In this document: piece after piece, positions 34,418 through 45,244 of the stretch
Layout: the number at the start of each line of letters is the position of its first letter
Numbering within the stretch: the stretch's first letter is position 1
Assembly (NCBI RefSeq): GCF_003231275.1
Contig: NZ_QKVL01000002.1
Coordinates: 124,001 to 188,000, forward strand
Direction: 5' to 3'
DNA from: Pseudomonas huaxiensis
GTDB taxonomy: Bacteria > Pseudomonadota > Gammaproteobacteria > Pseudomonadales > Pseudomonadaceae
Length of the DNA: 64,000 nt
Position numbers and translations under genes: made by a program
The notes under the pieces: generated by a model
Databases searched by the model: none
The model's input: the letters and a program-made list of their open reading frames with translations, nothing else
What the model was told of the DNA's origin: nothing

Positions 34418-34804
34418 CTACTGCATCAGTTGCTCTGATTCGACGTGCACGACGCTGTCCGGGCCGACGAACGGCTAATGCTGGGCAGCTTTTGTGTCGT
34501 GCTCAGGCTCGTCCGGTGGGCCTGAAAGGTGCTGCAAGAACGCTGTTTCCGACGATTTCACACGCCGGTATCAGCGGGAGAGACACAAGGGCTGGGCCTT
34601 GCATCGAGAATTCATGGTTCGACGAGCGGTTGTTCATGAAGCTTCACGGCATTGATCTAGCGGTAACTGCTACCTAATGTAAAAATGTACGGCCTCAAGA
34701 GCCATGCACAGCGCGCACTAATCGTCACTGCACTGTACAGGCCGTCAATGCAATACAGCGCATGCGCGGCCGGCGTTACGCTCACTCGAAGGCACTGCTT
34801 CCCC

Positions 34805-36232
34805 ATGTTCGAACTACGCCCCGATGCCTCGCCCCCGTTGGTCAACCAGATCATCAACGGGTTGCGCGAAGCGATCGAGAACCAGACTCTCAAGCCCGGC
34901 GCCAAGGTGCCATCGATCCGCGCCTTCGCCGCAAAATATTCGGTGAGCACCTTCACCGTGGTCGAAGCCTATGACCGCCTGGTGGCCCAAGGGCTGCTGG
35001 TCAGCCGCGGCACCGCCGGGTTCTTCGTCAACCGCACCGCTGGCGACCTGATCGATCCCCAGACCAGCGAACCGGACCCGGCCAAGCCGGCGTTCAACTC
35101 CGAGTGGTACCTGCAACAGATCTTCGAAAGCCGGCAACTGGCGTTCAAGCCCGGCTGCGGCTGGCTGCCCAACGACTGGATGTTCGAAGACGGCCTGCGC
35201 CGCGGCCTGCGCCAGGTCGCCAGCAGCGTCATGGAACTGAGCGGCTACGGCGACCCCATGGGTCTGGCCGAACTGCGCACCTTGACCGCGCAGAACCTGC
35301 AACAGGACCTGCGCATCGTCGTGCCACCCAACCAGTTGATGCTCACCCACGGCGCCAGCCAGGCGCTGGACCTGGCGGTGCGCACACTGGTCAAGCCCGG
35401 TGACGTGGTACTGGTGGACGATCCCGGCTACCCGAACCTGATGAGCATCCTGCGCTTCCAGGGCGCCACCCTGCTCGGCGTGCCGCGCACGCCCAACGGT
35501 TACGACCTGGAGCACCTGGAGCGGCTGCTCGACCATCATCGCCCGACCGTGTTCTTCACCCAGCCGCACCTGCACAGCCCGACCTGCTCGCGAACCCCAC
35601 TGGTGCAATTGCACCGTTTGCTGCAACTGGCGACCCAGCACGGCTTCCGTCTGGTGGAAAACAACCTCTACGCCGACATGATCGAAGAGCCGCAACCGTG
35701 CCTGACCACCCTCGACCACCTGCAGCAGGTGGTCTACGTCGGCAGTTACTCGAAGAGCATCTCGCCCAACGTGCGGGTCGGCTACATGCTGGCCAACCCG
35801 GAACTGATGCAGCAACTGGTGCAACTGAAGATGCGCTCGGGGCTGACCACCTCCCAGGTGATGGAACGGGTGGTCTACGCTGCGATCACCGACGGTCGCT
35901 GGCGCAAACACCTCAAGCGCCTGCGCCAGCGCCTGGCCGAAGCGCATCAGGAAGTGGGCCGGCAACTGGCGCGGCTGGGTTTCGAACGGTTTATCGAATC
36001 GGACGAAGGCATGTACATCTGGACCCGCCACCCGGCCATCGCCGACAGTGCCGCGTTGGTGGACGACGCCCTTGATCAGGGCATCATGCTCGGCCCTGGC
36101 CAGTTGTTCATGGTGGACTCCCAGGCCACCGGCTGGATGCGCTTCAACGTCGCCTTCAGCACCGACCCGGCGTTGTGGGAGCAGTTGGAGAAGTTGCTGG
36201 TCAAGCATATTCGCGGGGCGAAAGAGCGCTGA
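34805..36232 (+). CDS. MocR-type (GntR + aminotransferase fold) regulator
   Basis: A 475-residue PLP-dependent regulator. The N-terminal winged helix (residues 1-75) shows NQIINGLREAIENQTLKPGAKVPSIRAFAAKYSVSTFTVVEAYDRLVAQGLL. The C-terminal fold-type-I aminotransferase domain (about 100-475) has SYSKSISPNVRVGYM with the PLP lysine and DDPGYPNLM. The start at 34805 gives a normal N-terminus; earlier in-frame ATGs add a poor leader, though no strong RBS precedes 34805. It likely controls the divergent gabP and itself, sensing GABA, vitamin B6 or an amino acid. Confidence 0.9.
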   Translation: MFELRPDASPPLVNQIINGLREAIENQTLKPGAKVPSIRAFAAKYSVSTFTVVEAYDRLVAQGLLVSRGTAGFFVNRTAGDLIDPQTSEPDPAKPAFNSEWYLQQIFESRQLAFKPGCGWLPNDWMFEDGLRRGLRQVASSVMELSGYGDPMGLAELRTLTAQNLQQDLRIVVPPNQLMLTHGASQALDLAVRTLVKPGDVVLVDDPGYPNLMSILRFQGATLLGVPRTPNGYDLEHLERLLDHHRPTVFFTQPHLHSPTCSRTPLVQLHRLLQLATQHGFRLVENNLYADMIEEPQPCLTTLDHLQQVVYVGSYSKSISPNVRVGYMLANPELMQQLVQLKMRSGLTTSQVMERVVYAAITDGRWRKHLKRLRQRLAEAHQEVGRQLARLGFERFIESDEGMYIWTRHPAIADSAALVDDALDQGIMLGPGQLFMVDSQATGWMRFNVAFSTDPALWEQLEKLLVKHIRGAKER

Positions 36233-36237
36233 TGGAT

Positions 36238-36271
36238 GAGCCGCTGTGTCGGGCTGTACGATACGCGGCTC
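36238..36271. terminator. Hairpin between mocR and the phosphoesterase gene
   Basis: Stem GAGCCGC / GCGGCTC with a 20-base loop, just after the mocR stop, where the two genes converge. Weak tail. Confidence 0.4.
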
Positions 36272-36314
36272 ACGGATAAATATAAAAATCGATGCTGGAA
36301 ATCCTCGTACAGGG

Positions 36315-37481
36315 TCACCAACGTGTCCTTAAGGTTACGGGAGGGAAGTTTTTCCGTTCGCCTCGGAGCAGCACGCCAGAGACAATCTCTTTCTGGGCAT
36401 TGCTCTTTCCGGGAGCAACCTTGTAAACCTTGGCAGCACCAAGGTCAGCGGTCACATCCGGCTCAAACTCAACAATCAGATAGCTTTTATTCAGCAGCGC
36501 ACCACTCTGAAATACCGGAACAAGGCCATACCGCTCTATCTCCCACTCATAGGGCACAAGGCCTAACTCGCCATGTACATGCCCGGCGAACACGGCGCTT
36601 ACCAGATAGTTATTGACCATCGCCTTGAACCGCGCAACATCCCCCGACGGCCACGTATTACGCTTGTGCAGATTGATAAAGATGTACTGACCGCGTGCCC
36701 GTGCATCACGCAAATCAGACTCCAGCCAACTCAGCGAGTCACGGATATTGAATTTTCGCTTTGGCGACGTTATGTGATTGCCCGTCTCGAAATAGACGCT
36801 GTAGAGCGGCCCATTATGCAGTTGTATGAAATGCATACGGCCAATATCAAAAGAATAGGAAAGGCTCCCTCGGTGCTCCGGCTTGGCATAGTGGTAATCG
36901 ATACTGCGCAAGCCAGGAATCTGCATCTCCCACTGCAGGACATCACACACCGAATCACGCGCACATCCATTATTGGCACACTCTCCGACGTTTTGGTCAT
37001 AGTCGTGATTACCGAGCCCTGGAAAGAATAACGGCCCCCCAGGACCGCCACTCAACCCACGGAACAGCTTCTGGGTCGTCTCTCTCTCGTGACCATGACC
37101 AAAGTGCGTAAGATCGCCATTGATAAAAAACGGAACGAAGGTATTACTCTTGACACGGTAGTTAGCGATGTCACTGAAGACCTGGCTAAGTCGCTGATTG
37201 GACAACGCGCGGTTTTCATAAAGATGGCCATTTGAATCCAGCGTTGCTGGATACTGCGGATCAGAACCAACGACCATGCTCTTCGGCGTGCTCTGGTTCC
37301 AGCCTGGCTGAATGTAGCCGGTGTAATTCTGGGTGGTCGTAGCCTCGCAACCCGCCACGGCATTTTTTTCATCCTGATCGTTTGCAGGAGGCATTGCTGT
37401 GCAGGCTGATAGCACTGTGAACGCAAGAGCCGAGGAAAAGAAAGACACTACCCGTTGCTTGATCGAGCAGAAATTGTTCAT
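36315..37481 (-). CDS. Calcineurin-like metallophosphoesterase lipoprotein, low GC
   Basis: A 388-residue protein with all five metallophosphoesterase motifs: an Asp in VVGSDPQYP, NGDLTHFG, GLGNHDYD, a His in NLHKRN and FAGHVHGE. The N-terminus has a lipobox (LSAC, Cys27), so it is exported and lipid-anchored. GAGG lies about 6 bases before the ATG at 37481. Substrate unknown; secreted relatives act on phosphomonoesters, nucleotides or phospholipids. Composition is unusual: about 50% GC by eye in sampled lines against well over 60% next door, which suggests acquisition by transfer. Stands alone between convergent and divergent genes. Confidence 0.87.
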   Translation of the reverse strand: MNNFCSIKQRVVSFFSSALAFTVLSACTAMPPANDQDEKNAVAGCEATTTQNYTGYIQPGWNQSTPKSMVVGSDPQYPATLDSNGHLYENRALSNQRLSQVFSDIANYRVKSNTFVPFFINGDLTHFGHGHERETTQKLFRGLSGGPGGPLFFPGLGNHDYDQNVGECANNGCARDSVCDVLQWEMQIPGLRSIDYHYAKPEHRGSLSYSFDIGRMHFIQLHNGPLYSVYFETGNHITSPKRKFNIRDSLSWLESDLRDARARGQYIFINLHKRNTWPSGDVARFKAMVNNYLVSAVFAGHVHGELGLVPYEWEIERYGLVPVFQSGALLNKSYLIVEFEPDVTADLGAAKVYKVAPGKSNAQKEIVSGVLLRGERKNFPPVTLRTRW

Positions 37482-37686
37482 CGAGACCTCAACTTGCAGT
37501 TGTGGGTTTAAACAGTACGACCATGCTGAAACAGGGCTGTATCTCCGTCTACTGACAAAAATATCAGGTGCGCCAAAGGGCCGACCCTTGCCATGCCGGG
37601 CAACCACTACAGATAAAGGTCGTATTGGGTCGACACTCTGGCAGGCGCTAGCATCGCTTTACCAAAAAAAGACAGAGGCCGAGCTC

Positions 37687-38445
37687 ATGACAAGCAGCAT
37701 CTTCAAGGATCATTTCTCCAGCGGCTCGGCCGGCTACGCGGCCTACCGACCGAGCTACCCGCTGGAACTGATCGACGAACTGACCAGCATCAGCCCCGGC
37801 ACCGGCCGGGCGCTGGATTGCGGTTGCGGCACCGGGCAACTGTCGGTGCTGCTGGCCGAGCGCTTCGACGAGGTGGTAGCCACCGACGCCAGCGCTACGC
37901 AGATCGCCGCCGCCGAACCCCGCGAAGGCGTGATCTACCGCGCCGCCCTGGCCGAAGACAGCGGCCTGGCGGAAAACAGCGTCGACCTGATCACCGTCGC
38001 CCAGGCCGCCCACTGGCTGGACCTGGACCGTTTCTACGCCGAGGCCCGGCGCATCGCCCGGCCCCAGGCGGCAATCGCCCTGATCACCTACGGCGTGCTG
38101 CACCTGGAGGGCGAACTGGACCGCCACCTGCAGCAGTTCTACTACCACGACATCGTCAGCTACTGGCCGCCCGAGCGCCGTCATGTGGAAACCGGCTACC
38201 GCGACCTGCCCTTCCCCTTCGCGGCAATAGACTTGCCGCCGCAGGTCATCGAGATGCAGTGGAACCTGCCGCAGTTGATCGGCTACCTGAACACCTGGTC
38301 GGCGGTGAAGGCCGCGCAACAGGCGCTCGGTTTCAATCCGGTCGACACCCTGGCGCAACAGTTCGCCGAGGAATGGGGCGACCCGACCACCCGCCGCCGG
38401 ATCACCTGGCCGCTGACCCTCCGTGCCGGGCGCCTTCGCGATTGA
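37687..38445 (+). CDS. Class I SAM-dependent methyltransferase
   Basis: A 252-residue soluble methyltransferase. Motif I is ALDCGCGTGQLSVLLAE (about 39-55), followed by an acidic loop EVVATDAS and VDLITVAQAAHWLD. The N-terminus FSSGSAGYAAYRPSYP and the Asp-rich block are common to the small-molecule methyltransferase group that includes Tam-like enzymes. Substrate not identifiable. The RBS GAGGCCGAGCTC lies before the ATG; earlier in-frame starts run into the divergent gene's promoter. It returns to high GC, unlike the gene before it. Confidence 0.87.
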   Translation: MTSSIFKDHFSSGSAGYAAYRPSYPLELIDELTSISPGTGRALDCGCGTGQLSVLLAERFDEVVATDASATQIAAAEPREGVIYRAALAEDSGLAENSVDLITVAQAAHWLDLDRFYAEARRIARPQAAIALITYGVLHLEGELDRHLQQFYYHDIVSYWPPERRHVETGYRDLPFPFAAIDLPPQVIEMQWNLPQLIGYLNTWSAVKAAQQALGFNPVDTLAQQFAEEWGDPTTRRRITWPLTLRAGRLRD

Positions 38446-38555
38446 TCGTTCTGCTGCCACGGAACCATTTGCCCACCCCAATGATCGGAGTCACATTCCC
38501 TGCCAATAGTGGCAAGACGCCCAGCATTTTCTCACCGGCGGTGCTACTGTCCGCA

Positions 38556-38587
38556 GACCGGTGCTTCGGGACAACCGGTCCTTTTTT
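38556..38587 (+). terminator. Intrinsic-terminator-like hairpin in the rsbR leader
   Basis: Stem GACCGGT / ACCGGTC (38556-38562 with 38574-38580), followed by C and T6 (38582-38587). The U-run abuts the rsbR Shine-Dalgarno (CAGGAG), and the ATG is at 38606. An extended -10 (TGCTACTGT, 38542-38550) lies just upstream, so the hairpin could start the stressosome mRNA as well as end the methyltransferase transcript. Confidence 0.75.
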
Positions 38588-38605
38588 CAGGAGCGATCAA
38601 TAAAA

Positions 38606-39457
38606 ATGGCAACACTCAACACCAGCACCCTCGAAGCGATCAAATCCCAACGCAGTCAACTGCTTGGCGAGTGGACCAAGGGCCTCGAAGACAGCGGCTC
38701 GACGCGCAACCTCAAGGAACACGACCTGCAACAGCAGACTTCGGAGTTCCTGCAGTTGGTGACCGCCGGGCTGGAACAAGGCGGCGGTCCAAGCATCAAC
38801 GCTGCGGGCTGGGAAAACACCCGCCAGTTCCTCGAAAAGCTCTCCCACAGCCGCGCCCTGCTGGGCCATGATTCGCAGCAAACTGCGGCGTTCATCTTTG
38901 CCCTCAAAGGCCCGCTGTTCAGTCTGCTGCAACGCCACTACCGTGAAGATCCGGCGCAACTGGCCGAACAACTCTGGGAAATCTCCGAACTGCTCGATGC
39001 GTTCGGCATGCACACCATCCGCACCTTCCAGAAATCCCGTGAATCGGTGATCAAGCGCCAGCAGGAAGAGTTGCTGGAACTGTCCACCCCGGTGGTCAAG
39101 CTGTGGGACGGCGTGTTGGCGCTGCCGATGATCGGCACCCTCGACTCGCAACGCACCCAGGTGGTGATGGAGTCGCTGCTACAGCGCATCGTCGATACCG
39201 GTGCCGAAATCGCCATCATCGACATCACCGGGGTACCGACCGTCGACACCCTGGTCGCCCAGCACCTGCTCAAGACCGTCACCGCGATCCGCCTGATGGG
39301 TGCCGACTGCATCATCAGCGGCGTGCGTCCGCAAATCGCCCAGACCATCGTTCACCTGGGCCTGGACCTGCAAGGCGTGGTGACCAAGGCCAACCTGGCC
39401 GATGCCCTGAAACTGGCGCTGACCCGCCTGGGCATCAGCGTTATCAAGCCGGTCTGA
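38606..39457 (+). CDS. rsbR: Stressosome sensor/scaffold protein RsbR (STAS domain)
   Basis: A 283-residue protein with a helical, globin-like N-terminal domain (about 1-155) and a C-terminal STAS domain (165-283). The STAS part contains DITGVPTVDT; Thr215 aligns with the phosphorylated Thr205 of Bacillus RsbRA, and Ser181 falls where Thr171 would be. RsbR and RsbS build the stressosome, which releases RsbT on stress. The first 15 codons of a longer frame cross the hairpin and RBS and are rejected. It is gene one of a tightly packed six-gene operon. Confidence 0.9.
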   Translation: MATLNTSTLEAIKSQRSQLLGEWTKGLEDSGSTRNLKEHDLQQQTSEFLQLVTAGLEQGGGPSINAAGWENTRQFLEKLSHSRALLGHDSQQTAAFIFALKGPLFSLLQRHYREDPAQLAEQLWEISELLDAFGMHTIRTFQKSRESVIKRQQEELLELSTPVVKLWDGVLALPMIGTLDSQRTQVVMESLLQRIVDTGAEIAIIDITGVPTVDTLVAQHLLKTVTAIRLMGADCIISGVRPQIAQTIVHLGLDLQGVVTKANLADALKLALTRLGISVIKPV

Positions 39458-39461
39458 TCCC

Positions 39462-39824
39462 ATGGAACGCATTCCGATTCTGCAAATGGGTGAGTTCCTG
39501 CTGGTGACCATCCAGGTCGACATGCACGACCAACTCGCCATGACCCTCCAGGACGACCTGTCCGAGCGCATCAGTCGCACGTCCGCCAAGGGCGTGCTGA
39601 TCGATATCTCTGCGCTGGACATGGTCGACTCCTTTATCGGCCGGATGATCGGCACCATTTCCGGCCTGTCGAGCATCATGGATGCACGCACGGTGCTGGT
39701 GGGCATGCAGCCCTCGGTGGCGATCACCCTGGTGGAACTTGGCCTGACCCTGCCCGGTGTCAGCACGGCACTGAACGTCGAGCGGGGCATGCGCCTGCTC
39801 CAGGAACGAGTAGCCCGACAATGA
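39462..39824 (+). CDS. rsbS: Stressosome antagonist RsbS (single STAS domain)
   Basis: A 120-residue protein made only of a STAS domain. IDISALDMVDSFIGRMI carries Ser57, matching the phosphorylated Ser59 of Bacillus RsbS. It would sequester RsbT in the stressosome until phosphorylated by it. It starts 4 bases after rsbR and its stop overlaps the rsbT start (ATGA). Confidence 0.93.
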   Translation: MERIPILQMGEFLLVTIQVDMHDQLAMTLQDDLSERISRTSAKGVLIDISALDMVDSFIGRMIGTISGLSSIMDARTVLVGMQPSVAITLVELGLTLPGVSTALNVERGMRLLQERVARQ

Positions 39825-40225
39825 TCGTGCGCAGCAGCGGCACCCAACCGATCCGCCTGGAACAGGATGTGGTGCTTGCGCGCCAGACTGCGCGCAAAGT
39901 CGCCACCGAGTGCGGTATGCGCTTGATCGACCAGACCAAACTGGTCACCGCGGTCAGCGAGCTGGCACGCAACACCATGGTCTATGGCGGTGGCGGCGAC
40001 ATGGACTGGCAGGTACTGGAAGACGTTGGCCGGGTGGGCGTGCGCCTGAAGTTCAGCGACAACGGCCCCGGCATTGCCGATATCCGCCTGGCCATGACCG
40101 ACGGCTGGACCTCCGGCGGCGGCCTGGGCCTGGGCCTGTCGGGCGCCAAGCGGCTGGTGGAAGAGTTCGAACTGGACACCGCACCCGGCGAGGGCACCCG
40201 CATAACGATCACCCGATGGACGTGA
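39821..40225 (+). CDS. rsbT: Serine/threonine kinase RsbT
   Basis: A 134-residue GHKL-fold kinase. The N box is ELARNTMVYGGGG; the G1 box DNGPGI and the G2 box GGLGLGLSG follow. It should phosphorylate RsbR and RsbS and, once released, activate a partner phosphatase. Its stop lies 10 bases inside the following gene. Normal length for RsbT. Confidence 0.94.
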   Translation: MIVRSSGTQPIRLEQDVVLARQTARKVATECGMRLIDQTKLVTAVSELARNTMVYGGGGDMDWQVLEDVGRVGVRLKFSDNGPGIADIRLAMTDGWTSGGGLGLGLSGAKRLVEEFELDTAPGEGTRITITRWT

Positions 40226-41232
40226 CGATTGCGGGTGCACTGACCCAAGTCCTGATCATTGAAGACGTCAGCCAGATCGGCTACGCCCGCCGGACCACCC
40301 AGAAGCTCGCCGAACAGCTGGGCTTCAACGAGGGTGATGCCGGACGGGTGGCACTGGTCACCACGGAGCTGGCGAGCAACCTGCTCAAGCACGCCGCCCG
40401 TGGTGAACTGCATGTACAGGCGGTGCCTGGCAAAACCGGCGTCGGCGTGGAAATTCTGGCGATCGACCGCGCTGGCGGCTTCGACCGCGAGGCCTGCCTG
40501 ACCGACGGCTTCTCCACCCGCGGCACCCAGGGCATCGGCCTGGGCGCGATATCACGCCAGGCGGAAGTCTTCGACATGTACGCCGACGAGCGCGGCGCGG
40601 TGCTGCTGACGCGCTTCTACGCCGGCGGCCAGCGCAATGCCGACCTGCCCTTCGGCGCCAGCCAACATTCACTGCACGACGACCCGGCCTGCGGCGATTG
40701 CTGGCAACTGGTACTGGCGGACAACGGCGTCAGCGCGCTGGTGATCGATGGCCTGGGCCATGGCGAAGAAGCCGAGCGCGCCGCCCTCGCCGGGCGCAAG
40801 GTGTTTGCACGCATGCCCTTCGCCGCCCCGCACGACCTGTTTCAGGACATGCACCAGGCGATGACCGGCAGCCGCGGCGGCGCAGCCGCAGTCGCCCAGT
40901 TCAGCGCCGGCAGCGACAGCCTGTGCTTTACCGGCATCGGCAATATCGGCGCCAGCCTGATCGCCCCGGAGAACTACCGCGGGCTGACCTCGCACCCGGG
41001 CATCGTCGGCGTGCAATACCGGAAAGCCCAGCCCTTTGACTATGCTCACGTGAACGGAAATCTATTGATCATGTACAGCGATGGCCTGCAGTCCCGATGG
41101 AACCTGCGCGACTATCCCGGCCTGGTGCATCGCCACCCGGCGGTGATCGCCGCCGTTCTGCACCGCGACTTCAGCCGTGGCCGCGACGACGCCACGGTAC
41201 TGGTCGTCGCCCTGGAGGCATCCCATGGTTGA
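40216..41232 (+). CDS. RsbX-like phosphatase with N-terminal GHKL ATPase domain
   Basis: A 338-residue protein. Residues about 1-140 resemble an RsbW/RsbT-type ATPase (LVTTELASNLLKHA as N box, GTQGIGLGA as G2 loop). Residues about 145-338 are a PP2C/SpoIIE phosphatase (VIDGLGHG, YSDGLQSR, GRDDATVLVV). In Gram-positive stressosomes RsbX is the bare phosphatase that resets RsbR/RsbS; here the ATPase is fused. The ATG at 40216 overlaps rsbT by 10 bases. Likely role: dephosphorylate the STAS proteins, with the ATPase part possibly binding an anti-sigma-like partner. Confidence 0.85.
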   Translation: MDVTIAGALTQVLIIEDVSQIGYARRTTQKLAEQLGFNEGDAGRVALVTTELASNLLKHAARGELHVQAVPGKTGVGVEILAIDRAGGFDREACLTDGFSTRGTQGIGLGAISRQAEVFDMYADERGAVLLTRFYAGGQRNADLPFGASQHSLHDDPACGDCWQLVLADNGVSALVIDGLGHGEEAERAALAGRKVFARMPFAAPHDLFQDMHQAMTGSRGGAAAVAQFSAGSDSLCFTGIGNIGASLIAPENYRGLTSHPGIVGVQYRKAQPFDYAHVNGNLLIMYSDGLQSRWNLRDYPGLVHRHPAVIAAVLHRDFSRGRDDATVLVVALEASHG

Positions 41233-42086
41233 CCTGTCCAACCTCAGCGATGAACAGCGCACGCTGTTCCAGCGCCTGGAAAGCGAGGCCGGAGCCTTGC
41301 GCGCCGAACTCGAAGAAACCAACCAGGGTGTCCTTGCGCTGTACTCGGAACTCGACACCCAGGCCGAGCAACTGCGCCAGGCCTCAGACCTGAAAAGCCG
41401 CTTCCTGTCCTACATGAGCCACGAGTTCCGCACCCCGCTGGGCTCGATCCTGAGCATCACCAGCCTGCTCGCCGACGAACTGGACGGCCCGCTGAGCCCC
41501 GAGCAGCACAAACAAGTGGCCTTCGTCAGCAACGCCACCCGCGAGCTGAGCGACATGGTCGACGACCTGCTGGACCTTGCCAAGATCGAGGCCGGGCGCA
41601 TCACCATCTCGCCGGGCTGGTTCGACATGCTCGACCTGTTCGCCGCCCTGCGCGGCATGTTCCGACCGATCGTCAACACCGCCGAAGTGGCGTTGATCTT
41701 CGAAGAACCGGTGGGCTTGCCGCGGCTTTACACCGACGACAAGAAGCTGGCGCAGATCCTGCGCAACTTCATTTCCAACTCGCTGAAGTTCACCACCAGC
41801 GGCGAAGTGCGCGTCTCGGCCCGCCTTGAAGGCACGGACCAGGTGCGGTTCGCCGTCAGCGATACCGGCATCGGTATCGCCCCGGAACTGCACAACGCCC
41901 TGTTCGAAGACTTCTCCCAGGTCGATTCGCCGTTGCAGAAACGCCTGCGCGGCACGGGCCTGGGGCTGTCGCTGTGCAAGCGCTTCGCCGCCCTGCTCGG
42001 CGGTGAAGTCGGGGTGCAGAGTGAGCCCGGCATGGGCTCGACCTTTTTCGTCATCATTCCGCTGGCCGTGGCCATGGAGTCTGTCG

Positions 42087-42097
<11 letters not shown>
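41225..42097 (+). CDS. Soluble sensor histidine kinase of the stressosome operon
   Basis: A 290-residue cytoplasmic kinase. A coiled coil (about 10-60) is followed by HisKA with SHEFRTPLGSILS (phosphorylatable His) and a HATPase domain (NFISNSLKF, DTGIGIAPE, GTGLGLSLCKRF). No membrane segments or sensory domain, so input probably comes through protein contacts, plausibly RsbT. The start overlaps the upstream stop by 8 bases; the stop overlaps the next gene by 11. Confidence 0.92.
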
Positions 42098-44048
<1,951 letters not shown>

Positions 44049-44073
44049 TTCAGGAAAATAAGCGCACCGCAAT

Positions 44074-44170
44074 GGCCATGGTAGACCGCCTCTTGCGAGC
44101 CCCCTCACAAGGCGGCCGACCATGGCCTGGCAGGTCGTGACACCCACTGTAGGAGCGAGCTTGCTCGCGA
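44074..44170. repeat. Interrupted inverted repeat and REP after the hybrid kinase
   Basis: Arms 44074-44091 and 44109-44126 pair as GGCCATGGT and CCGCCT blocks, interrupted by short bulges. A single REP (GTAGGAGCGAGCTTGCTCGC) follows at 44149-44170. The region lies between the convergent hybrid kinase and LysR genes and likely holds the operon's 3' end. Confidence 0.6.
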
Positions 44171-44195
44171 TATCCCCCCCAGCCAACACCTCCCC

Positions 44196-45092
44196 TCAAG
44201 CCCGCATATCCGGCTCTTCCAGCAACCATTCGCGAAACGCCTCCAGCGCCGGCAGCGACTGGTTACGCGGTGGATACACAAGGTAATAGCTGCGGGCACT
44301 GGCATAGGGCAGCACCGGGCTGACCAGCTTGCCTTCGGCCAACTCATCGGTGATCAGGATGCGCGGCACCAGGCCAATACCGATATCCGCGCGTACTGCC
44401 TGGATCAGGTGCGAGGTCAGTTCGAAGCTCGGTCCCAGGCGCATGGCCTGGTGCGCCAAACCATGGTGGGTGAACCAGTCGCCCCAGGCATGGGGATTGT
44501 TGGCGACGCTGAGCAGCACCTGGCGGCTGATGTCCTCGGGCGTCCACACATCGCGGGACGCCGCCAGCGCCGGCGACAGGATCACCACCAGTTCCTCTGC
44601 ATGCAGCAGGTGGCAGACCAGCCCCGGCTGGTCGCCGCTGGCGACGACGATGGCGGCGTCGATGCCGCTGGTGGCGAAGTCCACCGGTTCGATCCGCGAA
44701 TTGATGTGCACCTGCACCTCGGGATGGCGGCGATAGAACTCGTGCAGGCGCGGCAGCAGCCAGGTCGAACCGAAGGTCGGCAGTGTCGCCAGGCGCAGGT
44801 TGCCGCCGCCGGCCTGGTGGGCAATGGCATGCAGGGTGGCGCTGCGGATCCGGCCCAGAGCCTCGCTGATCTCGCGCTGGTAGAGCCGGCCCACCTCGGT
44901 GAGCTTGACGGTGCGGCCTTCGCGGCGAAACAGGATGACCCCCAGTTGCTGCTCCAGGGCCTGGACCTGGCGGCTGACCGCGCTCTGGGTCAGGGACAAT
45001 TCCACCGCCGCGCGGGTGTAGCTTTCATGCCGGGCAGCGGCTTCGAATGCCAGAAGCAGTGACATCGACGGGGTCAGGTTTCGGTAATTCAT
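44196..45092 (-). CDS. LysR family transcriptional regulator (GcvA-like)
   Basis: A 298-residue LysR regulator. The N-terminal winged helix (residues 10-70) shows SLLLAFEAAARHESYTRAAVELSLTQSAVSRQVQALEQQLGV. The effector-binding domain (about 95-298) follows, of the GcvA/AmpR-like subgroup. It is divergent from the D-2-hydroxyacid dehydrogenase gene (152-base shared region) and probably activates it. Confidence 0.93.
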   Translation of the reverse strand: MNYRNLTPSMSLLLAFEAAARHESYTRAAVELSLTQSAVSRQVQALEQQLGVILFRREGRTVKLTEVGRLYQREISEALGRIRSATLHAIAHQAGGGNLRLATLPTFGSTWLLPRLHEFYRRHPEVQVHINSRIEPVDFATSGIDAAIVVASGDQPGLVCHLLHAEELVVILSPALAASRDVWTPEDISRQVLLSVANNPHAWGDWFTHHGLAHQAMRLGPSFELTSHLIQAVRADIGIGLVPRILITDELAEGKLVSPVLPYASARSYYLVYPPRNQSLPALEAFREWLLEEPDMRA

Positions 45093-45244
45093 TCATAAAA
45101 CTCATCAAAGGCCGCGCCATTATCCGTTTGTGCGCAGCGCCAGACTCGGGAATCATTGGCATCATCCACCACCTGACGGTTCGAGACCATACATTCACGT
45201 CAGGAATCCAATGATTAGCCAAAGATAAAATAGGCCATCCCGTG

